Positions 1 to 7,800 of a stretch of 37,159 nucleotides of DNA are shown here, piece after piece; position 1 is the stretch's first letter; each line of letters begins with the position of its first letter. Under the pieces are notes generated by a model, which was given only the letters and a program-made list of their open reading frames with translations, was not told where the DNA came from and ran no database searches. The translations under genes and the position numbers were made by a program. Source of the DNA: UBA9339 sp964535195 (GTDB lineage: Bacteria > Pseudomonadota > Gammaproteobacteria > UBA9339); the NCBI GenBank assembly GCA_964535195.1, contig CAZHSI010000012.1, forward strand, positions 1 to 37,159. The letters are read 5' to 3'.

Positions 1-60
1 CCAAGGGGGAGAGGCGCAGCTCTCCCCCTTGGGCGAGCCCGAGGTTCATACCTCGAGCGA
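1..60. repeat. Strong palindromes at the left contig edge
   Basis: Bases 1-13 and 20-32 form a perfect 13 bp stem with a 6-base loop; the outer arm reads CCAAGGGGGAGAG. A second small stem follows (CGAGG at 40-44 with CCTCG at 51-55). The sequence is much richer in G+C than the surrounding DNA. No T-tract follows on either strand, so this does not look like a plain terminator. It is most likely the cut end of a dispersed palindromic repeat, which would also explain why the assembly stops here. Its family is not recognised. Confidence 0.6.
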
Positions 61-140
61 AGTCTAAAAATTGATTAAGATTTAATTATTATCAGCCTAG
101 GATAACCTAATTACATAGAGCTACGATCATGGGTTATATA

Positions 141-2373
141 TTACAATCTATCGGTTAAGTCTAAGCTATAAAACAAGCTATCCGCGGTCTTAATATAATA
201 AACATATAATGAACCATTAGCATCAACAGAAGAGGACACCTCGCTTAATTTGTCACTAAGAAGCGGTGTAACACTCCACAAGTCTTGGTCAATCTGACTA
301 CTAACGACGAATAGCCCTGTATCAGTAGCAACAAAAACATAGTCTTTGTCTACACTATTCCCATTATTATCCTTGCCCTTTCCTTGAATTACAGAAAAAC
401 TGTTTGCTTGACCACCGAAACTGGCGGCAGCAACGGTAGCAGCAACCTCCCGCACCTTAACAGCAGTACCATTTTTTATATCACCTATATCATTTATGCC
501 GACCCTATAAATCTTACCATCCCTAGCCACAGCATATAGATCTTTATTTGTAATTGATTTGAGACCAATGAAATTTCCTCTAATTAAGACAAAGTCATGG
601 CCGGCATCAGTTATATCACGAATTTTATCGTTTAATATAATAAAAATCCTAGAACCATCGTCCACAGCATAGATCGATTTAATAAGATCGCTGCCACCCG
701 GAACATATACTAACCAATTGCCAAAATTTTTTCTTAAGACAGTACAAAATGTCCTATCGTTCTTATCATAAGCTGCTAAAACATAAGTAGTGCCATCATC
801 AACTTGCACAACATCTATGAAGGTATAGTTTTTAGTATTATCTGGATAAAAATCTTCCCACTTATTTTCAGTAACATTAAAGTGCAAAAGCAACGACGGC
901 TTACTTTTGCTGTGAGCAATAACAAAAACCTGCCCCTTAGTCGAAACATAAGCTTTACCTATCGTAAAATTATCATCTGTTTTTAATCCCACCTGTTCTT
1001 TTATGTCAGTCAAGGAAAAATGAGAATAAGGAGCATCGTTGCGAACATCAACAATCAAAGTATCTCCCGCCACCATCACCAAAGCGCCACTTTGATTAAC
1101 GACAAGGTTTTGTGCTGTTTTGTTTTTTATTTGGGGGTAATCTAATTTTATCGACGACTGTAAAGGTAGAGGATTCATATTTATACTTTGTGTAGTTAAC
1201 GCTCTTCGTTTCATACTTGTATCTACTGTTAACACTTGAGCTGGGCTGGTTATACCTGATAAAGTTGCGGTAATGCTTGTAGTTCCTTCTGCCACACCTG
1301 TAGCTAAACCCGTAGTACTATCAATCGTAGCTATACTATGATTACTTGAACTCCAAGCAACCTCTTTCGTTATNNNNNNNNNNNNNNNNNNNNNNNNNNN
1401 NNNNNNNNNNNNNNNNNNNNNNNNNNNNNNNNNNNNNNNNNNNNNNNNNNNNNNNNNNNNNNNNNNNNNNNNNTGATAAAGTTGCAGTAATGCTCGTCGT
1501 TCCTGCTGCTACGGCTTTAGCTAAACCTACATTATCAATCGTAGCTATACTATGATTACTTGAACTCCAAGCAACCTCTTTCGTTATATCTTTGTTACTG
1601 CCATCAGTATAAGTCCCTGTAGCGGTAAATTGCTGTGTTAATCCTTTCGCTACATTTTGGTTTATTGGAGATACCGCAATCGACACCAGTTTTGCTGGTC
1701 CTACTGTTAACACTTGCTCGGAGCTCGCTATACTTGATAAAGTTGCAGTAATGCTCGTCGTTCCTGCTGCTACGGCTTTAGCTAAACCTGTACTATCAAT
1801 CGTAGCTTTGCTAGGGTCACTTGAACTCCAAGTAACTTCGTTCGTTATATCTTTGCTACTGCCATCAGTATAAGTCCCTGTAGCGGTAAATTGTTTTTCT
1901 AATCCTTGCGCTACATTGGAATCTACAGGTTTTATCGTTATTTGCATTAAAGATGTCACATTAACAACCTGAACCATCGGAATTTTATGATTAAAACAAG
2001 AAGCTCTTAGCCCGGCAACACAGGCCACTATACGAGCATCGCCAATAGTACCAATAGTGCCAGGAGCAACAAGTTCAAGCCGAATCTTGCATTGCCCTGA
2101 AGCGGGTATAACTGTTTTCCCTACAGGATTACAATATCCCTCCCCACCCATTACCTGTTGTAACATAGGTGGGAAATGGTTAGAAAACACTATAGGCACG
2201 CCGGGCTGGGTCTTCAGTAGATATTCGCCATATGTTTTTTTGTTTACCGAAATAGTCTCTGGCAATGGTTGCTCACCATCAACTATGTTGATAAAATCTG
2301 CCAACCCTATCCGTGGGAGAACCATCATCATTAACAATGATAATATCAAAAATAGCTTATGAATCTGATTCAT
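141..2373 (-). CDS. Exported protein with tandem Big_2 Ig-like repeats, interrupted by an assembly gap
   Basis: This is one gene split by 100 Ns. The start at 2373 is chosen because it gives a clean signal peptide (hydrophobic residues 7-24, likely cut after GLA) and follows a GCGAGAA ribosome site; an upstream in-frame ATG at 2430 would bury it. Residues 25-140 form a domain with four Cys (81, 95, 118, 126) that could make disulfides. From about residue 141 come 87-residue Big_2-type repeats (FTATGTYTDGS, ITKEVAWSSS, GTTSITATLS). After the gap a third repeat is completed, followed by about 360 residues with recurring beta-rich segments, possibly a propeller. Both sides of the gap are open and the frame is restored if the true gap is a multiple of three, giving at least about 759 residues. 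The family suggests a surface or secreted adhesin-like protein. No enzymatic motif is visible and the exact function is unknown. Confidence 0.75.
1224..1953 (-). repeat. Tandem 261-bp Big_2 repeat array
   Basis: Two adjacent units (from 1953 and from 1692) are offset by exactly 261 bp, shown by the same TGATAAAGTTGCAGTAATGC block at 1474 and 1735. A third unit is entered at the gap and finished by about 1224; it is one residue longer (IDSTTGLATG against IDSTGLAKA). The 33 bases just left of the Ns are the same as those at 1554-1586, so the gap lies inside this near-identical array. Confidence 0.9.
1374..1473. other. Assembly gap of exactly 100 N
   Basis: Exactly 100 N is a usual scaffolding placeholder, not a measured length. 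Aligning the flanks to the 87-residue repeat shows 49 residues missing, so the true gap should be 147 bp or 147 plus multiples of 261 bp. That length also restores the reading frame, which 100 bp does not. Confidence 0.95.
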
Positions 2374-2494
2374 ATTAAATTCTCGCTGGTAAATATCCTT
2401 GTAACCTATTTTGCCCATGAACCACAGCAATGTTTTAACTACCTAAATAACACCATGAATAATACAAGCCTGTAACACATATTTATAATTTCTA

Positions 2495-3661
2495 TCAAAA
2501 ATCGAATAAATACGTATAACCAAAATAAATCTCATGCGCTTTCGTCTTACCTACATCTAGCTGATATGAAGCATCAACTTTGTTATTAAAATGTGCTTGC
2601 CCTAGATCTGCATACTTATAGGCTGTAAATAACCTACTATGATCGCTCACTGTAAAAGCGACCCCACCACCTACTTGATAGGAAAGACTGGTAACTGTAT
2701 TAGATCTGAATCCTGCAGCAACCTCATGGTTTTGATTTACCGGTTGTTCATTATAATTAGAGACATAATTTAAAGATGGACCGACACCAAGCGAAAAAAA
2801 CGGAATTAACTTTGTTTTGTTACCTAAACAAAATTGCCAAGCAAGCTGCCCTTCGGCCATAAATCTAGTGCTTAGAAGATTATATTCATAATCAAACATA
2901 TGATTATTGGTATCGCTGGCCACAAGATAAACCTTTCCTTTAGCCTTATGATTTAAATTTTGATAAATACCCAGCCCTAAGGACAATAACACTTTTGGCG
3001 ACAAATTGAATTCGTAACCGCCATTTATACCATATGCAACGATACCACTACTATAATTAGCTGGAGCATATCCGTTATATATATAACTGGTTTCTCCTGT
3101 CATATCATTTTGCTCTTTTCCCACCTTCGCAATACTTACACCACCCATAATGCTCAGATAGGGGTGTCCAGTAGACGTTTTTTGGGTTATTTCTGGACTA
3201 AACTTGGTAGCACTAACCTTATCAGAATTGTAGATTTTAAAACTTAAATCACGGATGGACTCTTCTTTTGCTTCAGCAATTCCCGATTTAGCAGCAGCGG
3301 CAGAAAAAGCACTTTTATCTTGAACAATCGTGGTTTTATTTCCTTTACCAACTATTATAACTTCTTGCAAATCAGTTGATGCTGGCTGTTTAGCTGCTAA
3401 AATTTCGCCCTTTTTACTTGGCTGAACCGCGCCCTTGGTTTTTCTAACCACCATCTTCCGAACTTGTCTAGCTTTTAAACCTCTCTTACTTGTCGCAGAA
3501 CCAGACTTAGCGGTAATACCAGATGTTCTATCTAAGAATTTTAAACTTTTAAAACTAGACGGCGCCTCAACTATAGCTCCCTCATTTATAAGGCCAAGAT
3601 CAGCCTTTACAGCTAAACTCAATACTGCAAAACCAATTCCAACAATTTTTCTCTTGTACAT
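2495..3661 (-). CDS. Outer-membrane beta-barrel protein with a basic N-terminal extension
   Basis: The protein has 388 residues. It starts at ATG 3661 after a GTGAGAAG ribosome site and has a short signal peptide (MYKRKIVGIGFAVLSLAVKA). Residues 22-160 are low-complexity, rich in Lys, Ala and Ser, with basic patches (KRGLKARQVRK, RKTKG). Residues 165-388 alternate polar and apolar strands and end in YFGYTYLFDF, with the C-terminal Phe typical of outer-membrane proteins; size and strand count fit an eight-stranded OmpA/OmpW-like or Legionella-type small barrel. The motif DLQEVIIVGKG loosely recalls the start of TonB-dependent receptor plugs, but no 22-strand barrel is present. It lies between the Ig-repeat gene and mlaA, all on the same strand, with 64 and about 137 bp spacers. 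Substrate and role are unknown. Confidence 0.75.
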   Translation of the reverse strand: MYKRKIVGIGFAVLSLAVKADLGLINEGAIVEAPSSFKSLKFLDRTSGITAKSGSATSKRGLKARQVRKMVVRKTKGAVQPSKKGEILAAKQPASTDLQEVIIVGKGNKTTIVQDKSAFSAAAAKSGIAEAKEESIRDLSFKIYNSDKVSATKFSPEITQKTSTGHPYLSIMGGVSIAKVGKEQNDMTGETSYIYNGYAPANYSSGIVAYGINGGYEFNLSPKVLLSLGLGIYQNLNHKAKGKVYLVASDTNNHMFDYEYNLLSTRFMAEGQLAWQFCLGNKTKLIPFFSLGVGPSLNYVSNYNEQPVNQNHEVAAGFRSNTVTSLSYQVGGGVAFTVSDHSRLFTAYKYADLGQAHFNNKVDASYQLDVGKTKAHEIYFGYTYLFDF

Positions 3662-3710
3662 AGCTTCTCACCAAATAAACAGTTATTCCTTTAACTCCCC
3701 ACATACAAAC

Positions 3711-3764
3711 ATTATGATGGTATCAATTTTTTTGAAGAATTGACACAATTTTTGGTAATTGTGT
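3711..3764 (-). promoter_or_regulatory. Possible operator/promoter region of the barrel gene
   Basis: Two inverted repeats sit 60-105 bp upstream of the barrel start: ACACAATT at 3743-3750 with AATTGTGT at 3757-3764 (8 bp, 6-base spacer), and TCAATT with AATTGA at about 3723-3743. A CATAAT hexamer at 3711-3716 (minus strand) could be a -10, but no good -35 is seen. The arrangement would suit a regulator binding over the promoter. It could equally be a weak structure at the end of the mlaA transcript, although no T-tract follows. Confidence 0.3.
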
Positions 3765-3798
3765 GGATAAACATCAGGGCATTTATATCCGCACAAAA

Positions 3799-4584
3799 TC
3801 AATCTGACAGCACACTGCTCACCGGTGTAGCACGATGGCGCCTATGGAATACACCACGCTCATCCACATATTCCGCCATATGTTCCTCTTTAGCCTCTTT
3901 AACCAAATAGGCACGACGTTGCAAATAAGCATCGCGAAAAAACACATATGGATCAAATGCTTCATCAACAATTTTATCTCCAGGCAGAAGATTTGCGCGA
4001 CGTTGTATCAAATATACCCCTTGCATACTATAACGCAGAGCATCCCACTTAATGTAAGGCCAAATACTAAGAAAATAATCTACAGGGACACCCACTAAAT
4101 CTCTAATGGTATATGGTCCTAAAAATGGTAAAACTATATATGGCGTATCTTTTGAACCCCACCTCGCAAGAGTTAAACCAAAATCTTCCTTATCTTTTTC
4201 TAAGCCCATATACACTGCTACATCAATCAAACCACCAATACCTATAGTGGTATTAATAACCACACGCGCAAGGTCGGCCACAGCCTGGGCAAAATGTAAC
4301 TGTAAAACTTCATTTGCTGCTGAAGTAACATCACCTATATTGCCAAAAACGTTACGTACCCCCTTTTTTACTGGCCAAGGTAATATTGTGTCATAAACAG
4401 TAGCAACCGGACGAAAAAAAGCACGATCAAGCGCCATATTAAACGCGAAAACTTTACGATTAAAATGTTCGTAGGGATCTTGGGGGTGCGACGGGGGATA
4501 TTTACTGCTGGCACAACCGGCCAGATGCAACACACAAAAACCAAGTAAAATCCATCTAAAAAACACTTCCTTGCTCTTTAGCAT
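3799..4584 (-). CDS. mlaA: MlaA (VacJ) outer-membrane lipoprotein, phospholipid trafficking
   Basis: MlaA is the outer-membrane component of the Mla system; it removes misplaced phospholipid from the outer leaflet and hands it to periplasmic MlaC. The start at 4584 is chosen for its AGGAAG site and for the lipoprotein signal it exposes: hydrophobic residues 11-22, then lipobox LAGC with Cys24. The next residues are Ala-Ser, not Asp, which fits outer-membrane sorting. The mature protein (261 residues as precursor) carries family blocks DPYEHFNRKVFAFN, RPVATVYD, RNVFGNIGDV, VINTTIGIGGLIDVA and EDFGLTLARWG. The frame stays open upstream through tRNA-Pro, but that part is not protein. No other mla gene is in the window, as is common for mlaA outside the mlaFEDCB operon. 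It lies 80 bp downstream of tRNA-Pro and may be co-transcribed with it. Confidence 0.95.
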   Translation of the reverse strand: MLKSKEVFFRWILLGFCVLHLAGCASSKYPPSHPQDPYEHFNRKVFAFNMALDRAFFRPVATVYDTILPWPVKKGVRNVFGNIGDVTSAANEVLQLHFAQAVADLARVVINTTIGIGGLIDVAVYMGLEKDKEDFGLTLARWGSKDTPYIVLPFLGPYTIRDLVGVPVDYFLSIWPYIKWDALRYSMQGVYLIQRRANLLPGDKIVDEAFDPYVFFRDAYLQRRAYLVKEAKEEHMAEYVDERGVFHRRHRATPVSSVLSD

Positions 4585-4664
4585 ATGAAACTTCCTGTAA
4601 TTCTGTAAGCTATCCTTAATAGTTTTTACCGATAGAACGCACATATTATACAATACTTTTTTTA

Positions 4665-4738
4665 TCGGGGCGAGAGGATTTGAACCTCCGACACCTGCTT
4701 CCCGAAAGCAGTGCTCTACCAAGCTGAGCCACGCCCCG
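4665..4738 (-). tRNA. tRNA-Pro (anticodon CGG)
   Basis: The 7 bp acceptor stem CGGGGCG/CGCCCCG is perfect. The D-loop (CTCAGCTTGGTAGAG), the anticodon arm CTGCT-TTCGGGA-AGCAG with anticodon CGG and G37, and the T-arm with GGTTCAAATCC are all present. The discriminator is A. The CCA tail is not encoded (the next bases are TAA), unlike tRNA-Trp at the other end of the window. It reads codon CCG. Confidence 0.96.
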
Positions 4739-4747
4739 TTTTTATGA

Positions 4748-4775
4748 TTTATATCACGACCGAATTTATTATCAA
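4748..4775 (-). promoter_or_regulatory. Sigma-70-like promoter of tRNA-Pro
   Basis: On the minus strand, TTGATA (4770-4775), a 16-base spacer and TATAAA (4748-4753) end 9 bases before the mature tRNA 5' end, so transcription would start only a few bases upstream of the tRNA. The promoter could also drive mlaA by read-through. Confidence 0.6.
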
Positions 4776-4890
4776 CAAAAAAGTAACAGACGTATTTATA
4801 ATAACGCCGACATGACCACTATAGAACAATTACCGTAAAAACAAAGGTGGTGCAAAAAATATAAATCATAGGTAAAATGATCGCCAAAAT

Positions 4891-4919
4891 TTGGTACTAA
4901 AATTAGTGACCATTAGAAA
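4891..4919 (+). promoter_or_regulatory. Possible promoter of ssb
   Basis: TTGGTA (4891-4896), a 17-base spacer and TAGAAA (4914-4919) lie about 28 bases before the ssb start codon. Each hexamer matches consensus at four of six positions. No LexA-type operator (CTG-N10-CAG) was seen nearby. Confidence 0.4.
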
Positions 4920-4946
4920 TCAAAACAAAATCCATTGGAGAAAAAC

Positions 4947-5414
4947 ATGGCGCGAGGCGTAAATAAAGTAATTTTAATAGGTAACCTTGGTAATGACCCT
5001 GAAGTTCGATACACCCCTAGCGGTAGTGCGGTAGCCTCTGTATCTTTAGCCACTAGCGAAACTTGGAAAGATAAACAATCAGGTGAGCTGCAAGACAGGA
5101 CTGAGTGGCACCGTGTAGTTTTCTTCAATAGGCTAGCTGAAATTGTCGGTGAGTATTTGCGCAAGGGGTCAAAAATTTATATTGAAGGATCGTTACGTAC
5201 TCGCAAATGGCAAGATAAAGGCGGCGTAGATCGTTATACCACCGAAATTATCGCCAATGAAATGCATATGCTAGATAGTCGTGGAGCAAATATTCCACAT
5301 GAAAAACAAAAGGCTAGCCCTATAGGACAAGGAGCGGAAGATATCGAACACCACACCACTGCATCAGCTCCTGATGCAATCATGCCACCAGCTGATGATG
5401 ATATTCCGTTTTAA
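4947..5414 (+). CDS. ssb: Single-stranded DNA-binding protein SSB
   Basis: SSB coats single-stranded DNA in replication, repair and recombination as a homotetramer. The 155-residue protein begins MARGVNKVILIGNLG, which sets the start at 4947 behind a TTGGAG site. The OB fold spans about residues 1-108 and keeps the DNA-stacking aromatics Trp40, Trp54, Phe60 and Trp88 at E. coli positions. Residues 109-149 form a disordered tail with little Gly and Gln compared with E. coli, and the end DDDIPF is the conserved partner-binding tip that recruits repair and replication enzymes. It is the only complete plus-strand gene in the window. It is divergent from tRNA-Pro and convergent with the alpha operon. 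In E. coli ssb is next to uvrA, which is not seen here. Confidence 0.97.
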   Translation: MARGVNKVILIGNLGNDPEVRYTPSGSAVASVSLATSETWKDKQSGELQDRTEWHRVVFFNRLAEIVGEYLRKGSKIYIEGSLRTRKWQDKGGVDRYTTEIIANEMHMLDSRGANIPHEKQKASPIGQGAEDIEHHTTASAPDAIMPPADDDIPF

Positions 5415-5462
5415 CGGCACAAAAGTTGCGATCGCAGCATGTAACGATACTGGTTAAGTTAA

Positions 5463-5597
5463 TAGGCCTCTTTCGAGCCCTATCTTTGGGGCATAATACA
5501 AATCGGCAAAGCGAGGTTTACTTTAATATAAATGAGCATTACGAGCGAATACGCAACACAGTAGTATGACAAAAATGCAGGCCTCGAAAGAGGCCTA
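5463..5597. repeat. 15-bp inverted repeat pair bounding 105 bp between ssb and rplQ
   Basis: TAGGCCTCTTTCGAG at 5463-5477 is matched exactly in reverse complement at 5583-5597. Each copy is also a small hairpin by itself. The enclosed 105 bp shows no coding pattern. This may be two copies of a terminator hairpin, one for each convergent gene, or a small inverted-repeat element. No clear target-site duplication flanks it. Confidence 0.6.
5571..5597 (-). terminator. Intrinsic terminator of the alpha operon
   Basis: Read on the minus strand, GGCCTC-TTTC-GAGGCC forms a 6 bp all-complementary hairpin and is followed by TGCATTTTTG. It lies about 85 bases after the rplQ stop codon and is the first terminator after the long ribosomal block. 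On the plus strand the same hairpin is followed by CTGTTTT and could also stop ssb transcription. Confidence 0.75.
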
Positions 5598-5682
5598 ATC
5601 TGTTTTCCTAAACTTGTCAGGTTTAACTTGATCGTATCAAGGGATACAAGAGTCAAGCTGGCTAATGGCAGTAAATCTACTG

Positions 5683-6054
5683 CTAAACTTTCTTCTCTTC
5701 GCGATCAAGAAGCTCAACCATTGCCACTGGAGCTTTATCACCAGGACGAAAACCACATTTGATAATACGAGAATAACCGCCTGCACGGTTTTTATATCGT
5801 GGGCCCAATACGGTAAATAGTTTACCAACGGCCTCATCATTACGTAAACGACTAAAAGCAAGGCGCCGATTAGCAACCGAATCAACCCTCGCTAAAGTAA
5901 TTAATGGCTCAGAAACTGAACGCAATTCTTTGGCTTTTGCCAAGGTGGTTTTTATAATTTCACTTTTAAACAATGCCGCTGCAAGGTTTTTAAACATTGC
6001 TTTTCTATGGCTACTATTGCGACTTAGTCCTCTACCACGGTTACGATGACGCAT
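5683..6054 (-). CDS. rplQ: 50S ribosomal protein L17
   Basis: L17 binds 23S rRNA near the peptide exit tunnel side of the large subunit. The protein has 123 residues (E. coli 127). The start at 6054 (MRHRNRGRGLSRNSSHR) is preferred over an upstream in-frame ATG five codons earlier because it matches the family N-terminus and follows GCGAGGAG. Family blocks SEIIKTTLAKAKELR, EPLITLARVDSVANRR and RAGGYSRIIKCGFRPGD are intact. It is the last gene of the alpha operon and follows rpoA by 46 bases. Its leader (GCGAGGAGTATAT before ATG) resembles the outer arm of the palindromic elements ahead of rplP and rpmJ. Confidence 0.97.
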   Translation of the reverse strand: MRHRNRGRGLSRNSSHRKAMFKNLAAALFKSEIIKTTLAKAKELRSVSEPLITLARVDSVANRRLAFSRLRNDEAVGKLFTVLGPRYKNRAGGYSRIIKCGFRPGDKAPVAMVELLDREEKKV

Positions 6055-6100
6055 ATATACTCCTCGCAAACGAACTTACAATTAACCCTATTAAATTTTA

Positions 6101-7144
6101 CTACTCTTGCTCTGCTGCTTCCTCTTCAGAAACATCCAATTCCATTTCATGTTCAATTTTTGGCAATTCTAACCCTGGGGGCGGCCAACCTTCAATTTTC
6201 ATACCCAAAGATAAACTCCGAGCCGCAAGCACTGTCTTGATTTCATTAAGCGATTTTTTACCTAAATTCGGGGTCTTAAGCAGACTATTTTCATCACGCT
6301 GCACTAAATCACCGATAAAGAAAATATTTTCCCCCTTAAGGCAGTTAGCAGAACGCACCGTCAACTCTAGATCGTCTACTGGACGTAACAATAAAGGATT
6401 CATCTCGCTGGTCTTTTCTTCAACCTTAGGCTCTTCTGACTTACGTAACTCTACAAAAGCCTCGAGCTGATGCTGCAAAATCGTGGCACTAGTACGAATA
6501 GCTTCTTCAGGATCTAAAGTACCATTGGTTTCAAGATTGATAACTAGCTTATCAAGGTCAGTACGTTTTTCTACACGAGCATTCTCAACATGACAAGACA
6601 CTTGTAACACTGGACTGAAAGTAGCATCAATTAATAATTGACCAATAACACTACCTTTTTCTTCATTTTGTACCCTGGCATTAGCTGGCTGATAACCTCT
6701 ACCAAGAGCGACAGTAATTCTCATGTTTAACTTACCATCTTTAATAATGTTAGCTATCACATGATCAGGGTTTAATACTTCGACATCGTGCTCAAGCTTA
6801 ATGTCACCGGCGGTTACTGGCCCTGGGGTACTTTTATTCAAATCTAAAACCACCTCACGACGACCATGCAACTTAAAGGCCACACCTTTTAGATTTAACA
6901 AGATATCTACAACATCTTCTCGAACACCTTCAATGGTACTGTACTCATGTAATACCCCTTCAATTTGCACTGCTACTGCCGCAGCACCTTCCATTGAAGA
7001 CAACAAAATACGACGTAAGGCATTACCCAGTGTATGACCGAAACCACGCTCAAAAGGCTCCAGCACTATTTCTGCACGAGCAGCACTAATTTTTTTAACC
7101 TGAATAACACGTGGCGTCAAAAAACTACGATAAATATCCTGCAT
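6101..7144 (-). CDS. rpoA: RNA polymerase alpha subunit
   Basis: Alpha dimerises to seed polymerase assembly and contacts UP-element DNA and activators. The 347-residue protein has the assembly domain (about 1-233, with ERGFGHTLGNALRRILLSS at 32-50), a charged linker (about 234-252) and the C-terminal domain (about 253-322). UP-element residues equivalent to E. coli Arg265, Asn268 and Cys269 are present as Arg264, Asn267 and Cys268 in LTVRSANCLK. The protein continues past the usual end (EGWPPP) with about 20 acidic residues ending EEEAAEQE, making it 18 longer than E. coli alpha. It sits between rpsD and rplQ as is usual for the alpha operon. Confidence 0.98.
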   Translation of the reverse strand: MQDIYRSFLTPRVIQVKKISAARAEIVLEPFERGFGHTLGNALRRILLSSMEGAAAVAVQIEGVLHEYSTIEGVREDVVDILLNLKGVAFKLHGRREVVLDLNKSTPGPVTAGDIKLEHDVEVLNPDHVIANIIKDGKLNMRITVALGRGYQPANARVQNEEKGSVIGQLLIDATFSPVLQVSCHVENARVEKRTDLDKLVINLETNGTLDPEEAIRTSATILQHQLEAFVELRKSEEPKVEEKTSEMNPLLLRPVDDLELTVRSANCLKGENIFFIGDLVQRDENSLLKTPNLGKKSLNEIKTVLAARSLSLGMKIEGWPPPGLELPKIEHEMELDVSEEEAAEQE

Positions 7145-7155
7145 TTCTAACCTCT

Positions 7156-7776
7156 TTATTTTGAGTATAACTCAATTACCAAGTGAACTTTAAATTCTGG
7201 CGGAAATTCACTAGCATCTGGATAACGCTTAAACACACCAGCAGCTTTTTTCCCATCTAAAGACAACCAATCTGGAATGATGCCTTTCTCAGCAGCCTCG
7301 ATAGCATTAACAATGCGACCTTGTTTCTTACTTTTTTCTTTAACTACAATTTCATCATTCGGCTCAACTAAACAAGATGGAATATTTACAACTTTACCAT
7401 TAACGGTAATCGACCGATGGTTAACCATTTGCCTTGCCTCAGCACGAGTAGCAGCAAAGCCAAGACGATAGACCACGTTATCTAACCTTGACTCTAATAG
7501 GCGGATCAAATTTTCACCGCTAGACCCCTTACTACTATCAGCCTTTTTATAATAATTATGGAATTGACGCTCTAAAATTCCATAGTAACGCTTGATCATT
7601 TGCTTCATTCGCAACTGAACATTATAATCAGTTGTTCTACTGGAGCGTTCTCCAAATTGCCCTGGTGGCACATTGGCTTTACACTTTGAATCTAGCGCTC
7701 GAGCTTTACTTTTGTGCTGTAAATCTACTCCCTCACGACGTGATAAACGACACTTTGGACCAATATATTTTGCCAT
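7156..7776 (-). CDS. rpsD: 30S ribosomal protein S4
   Basis: S4 nucleates assembly of the 16S 5' domain and lines the mRNA entry site; in E. coli it also represses the alpha operon by binding the rpsM leader. The 206-residue length equals that of E. coli. It begins MAKYIGPKCRLSRREG, and the S4 RNA-binding domain is at about 95-160 (LESRLDNVVYRLGFA, TRAEARQMVNHRSITVNG). It ends in the family HLVIELYSK. Cys9 and Cys32 remain, but the full zinc cluster of some bacterial S4 proteins is absent. Only 11 bases separate it from rpoA. Confidence 0.98.
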   Translation of the reverse strand: MAKYIGPKCRLSRREGVDLQHKSKARALDSKCKANVPPGQFGERSSRTTDYNVQLRMKQMIKRYYGILERQFHNYYKKADSSKGSSGENLIRLLESRLDNVVYRLGFAATRAEARQMVNHRSITVNGKVVNIPSCLVEPNDEIVVKEKSKKQGRIVNAIEAAEKGIIPDWLSLDGKKAAGVFKRYPDASEFPPEFKVHLVIELYSK

Positions 7777-7800
7777 CTAATAAATCCTCAACTAAAACAA

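Noticed and set aside
1342..1473. Frameshift or pseudogene between the two halves of the Ig-repeat gene
   Set aside because: The frame change arises from the arbitrary 100-N placeholder; a gap of 147 bp (or plus 261n) restores one frame.
1224..1953. CRISPR array suggested by regular repeats
   Set aside because: The 261-bp units are protein-coding in one frame and have no short repeat/spacer pattern.
4585..4722. N-terminal extension of MlaA starting at 4722
   Set aside because: It would translate tRNA-Pro and push the lipoprotein signal 46 residues inside; the start at 4584 has a ribosome site and a clean lipobox.
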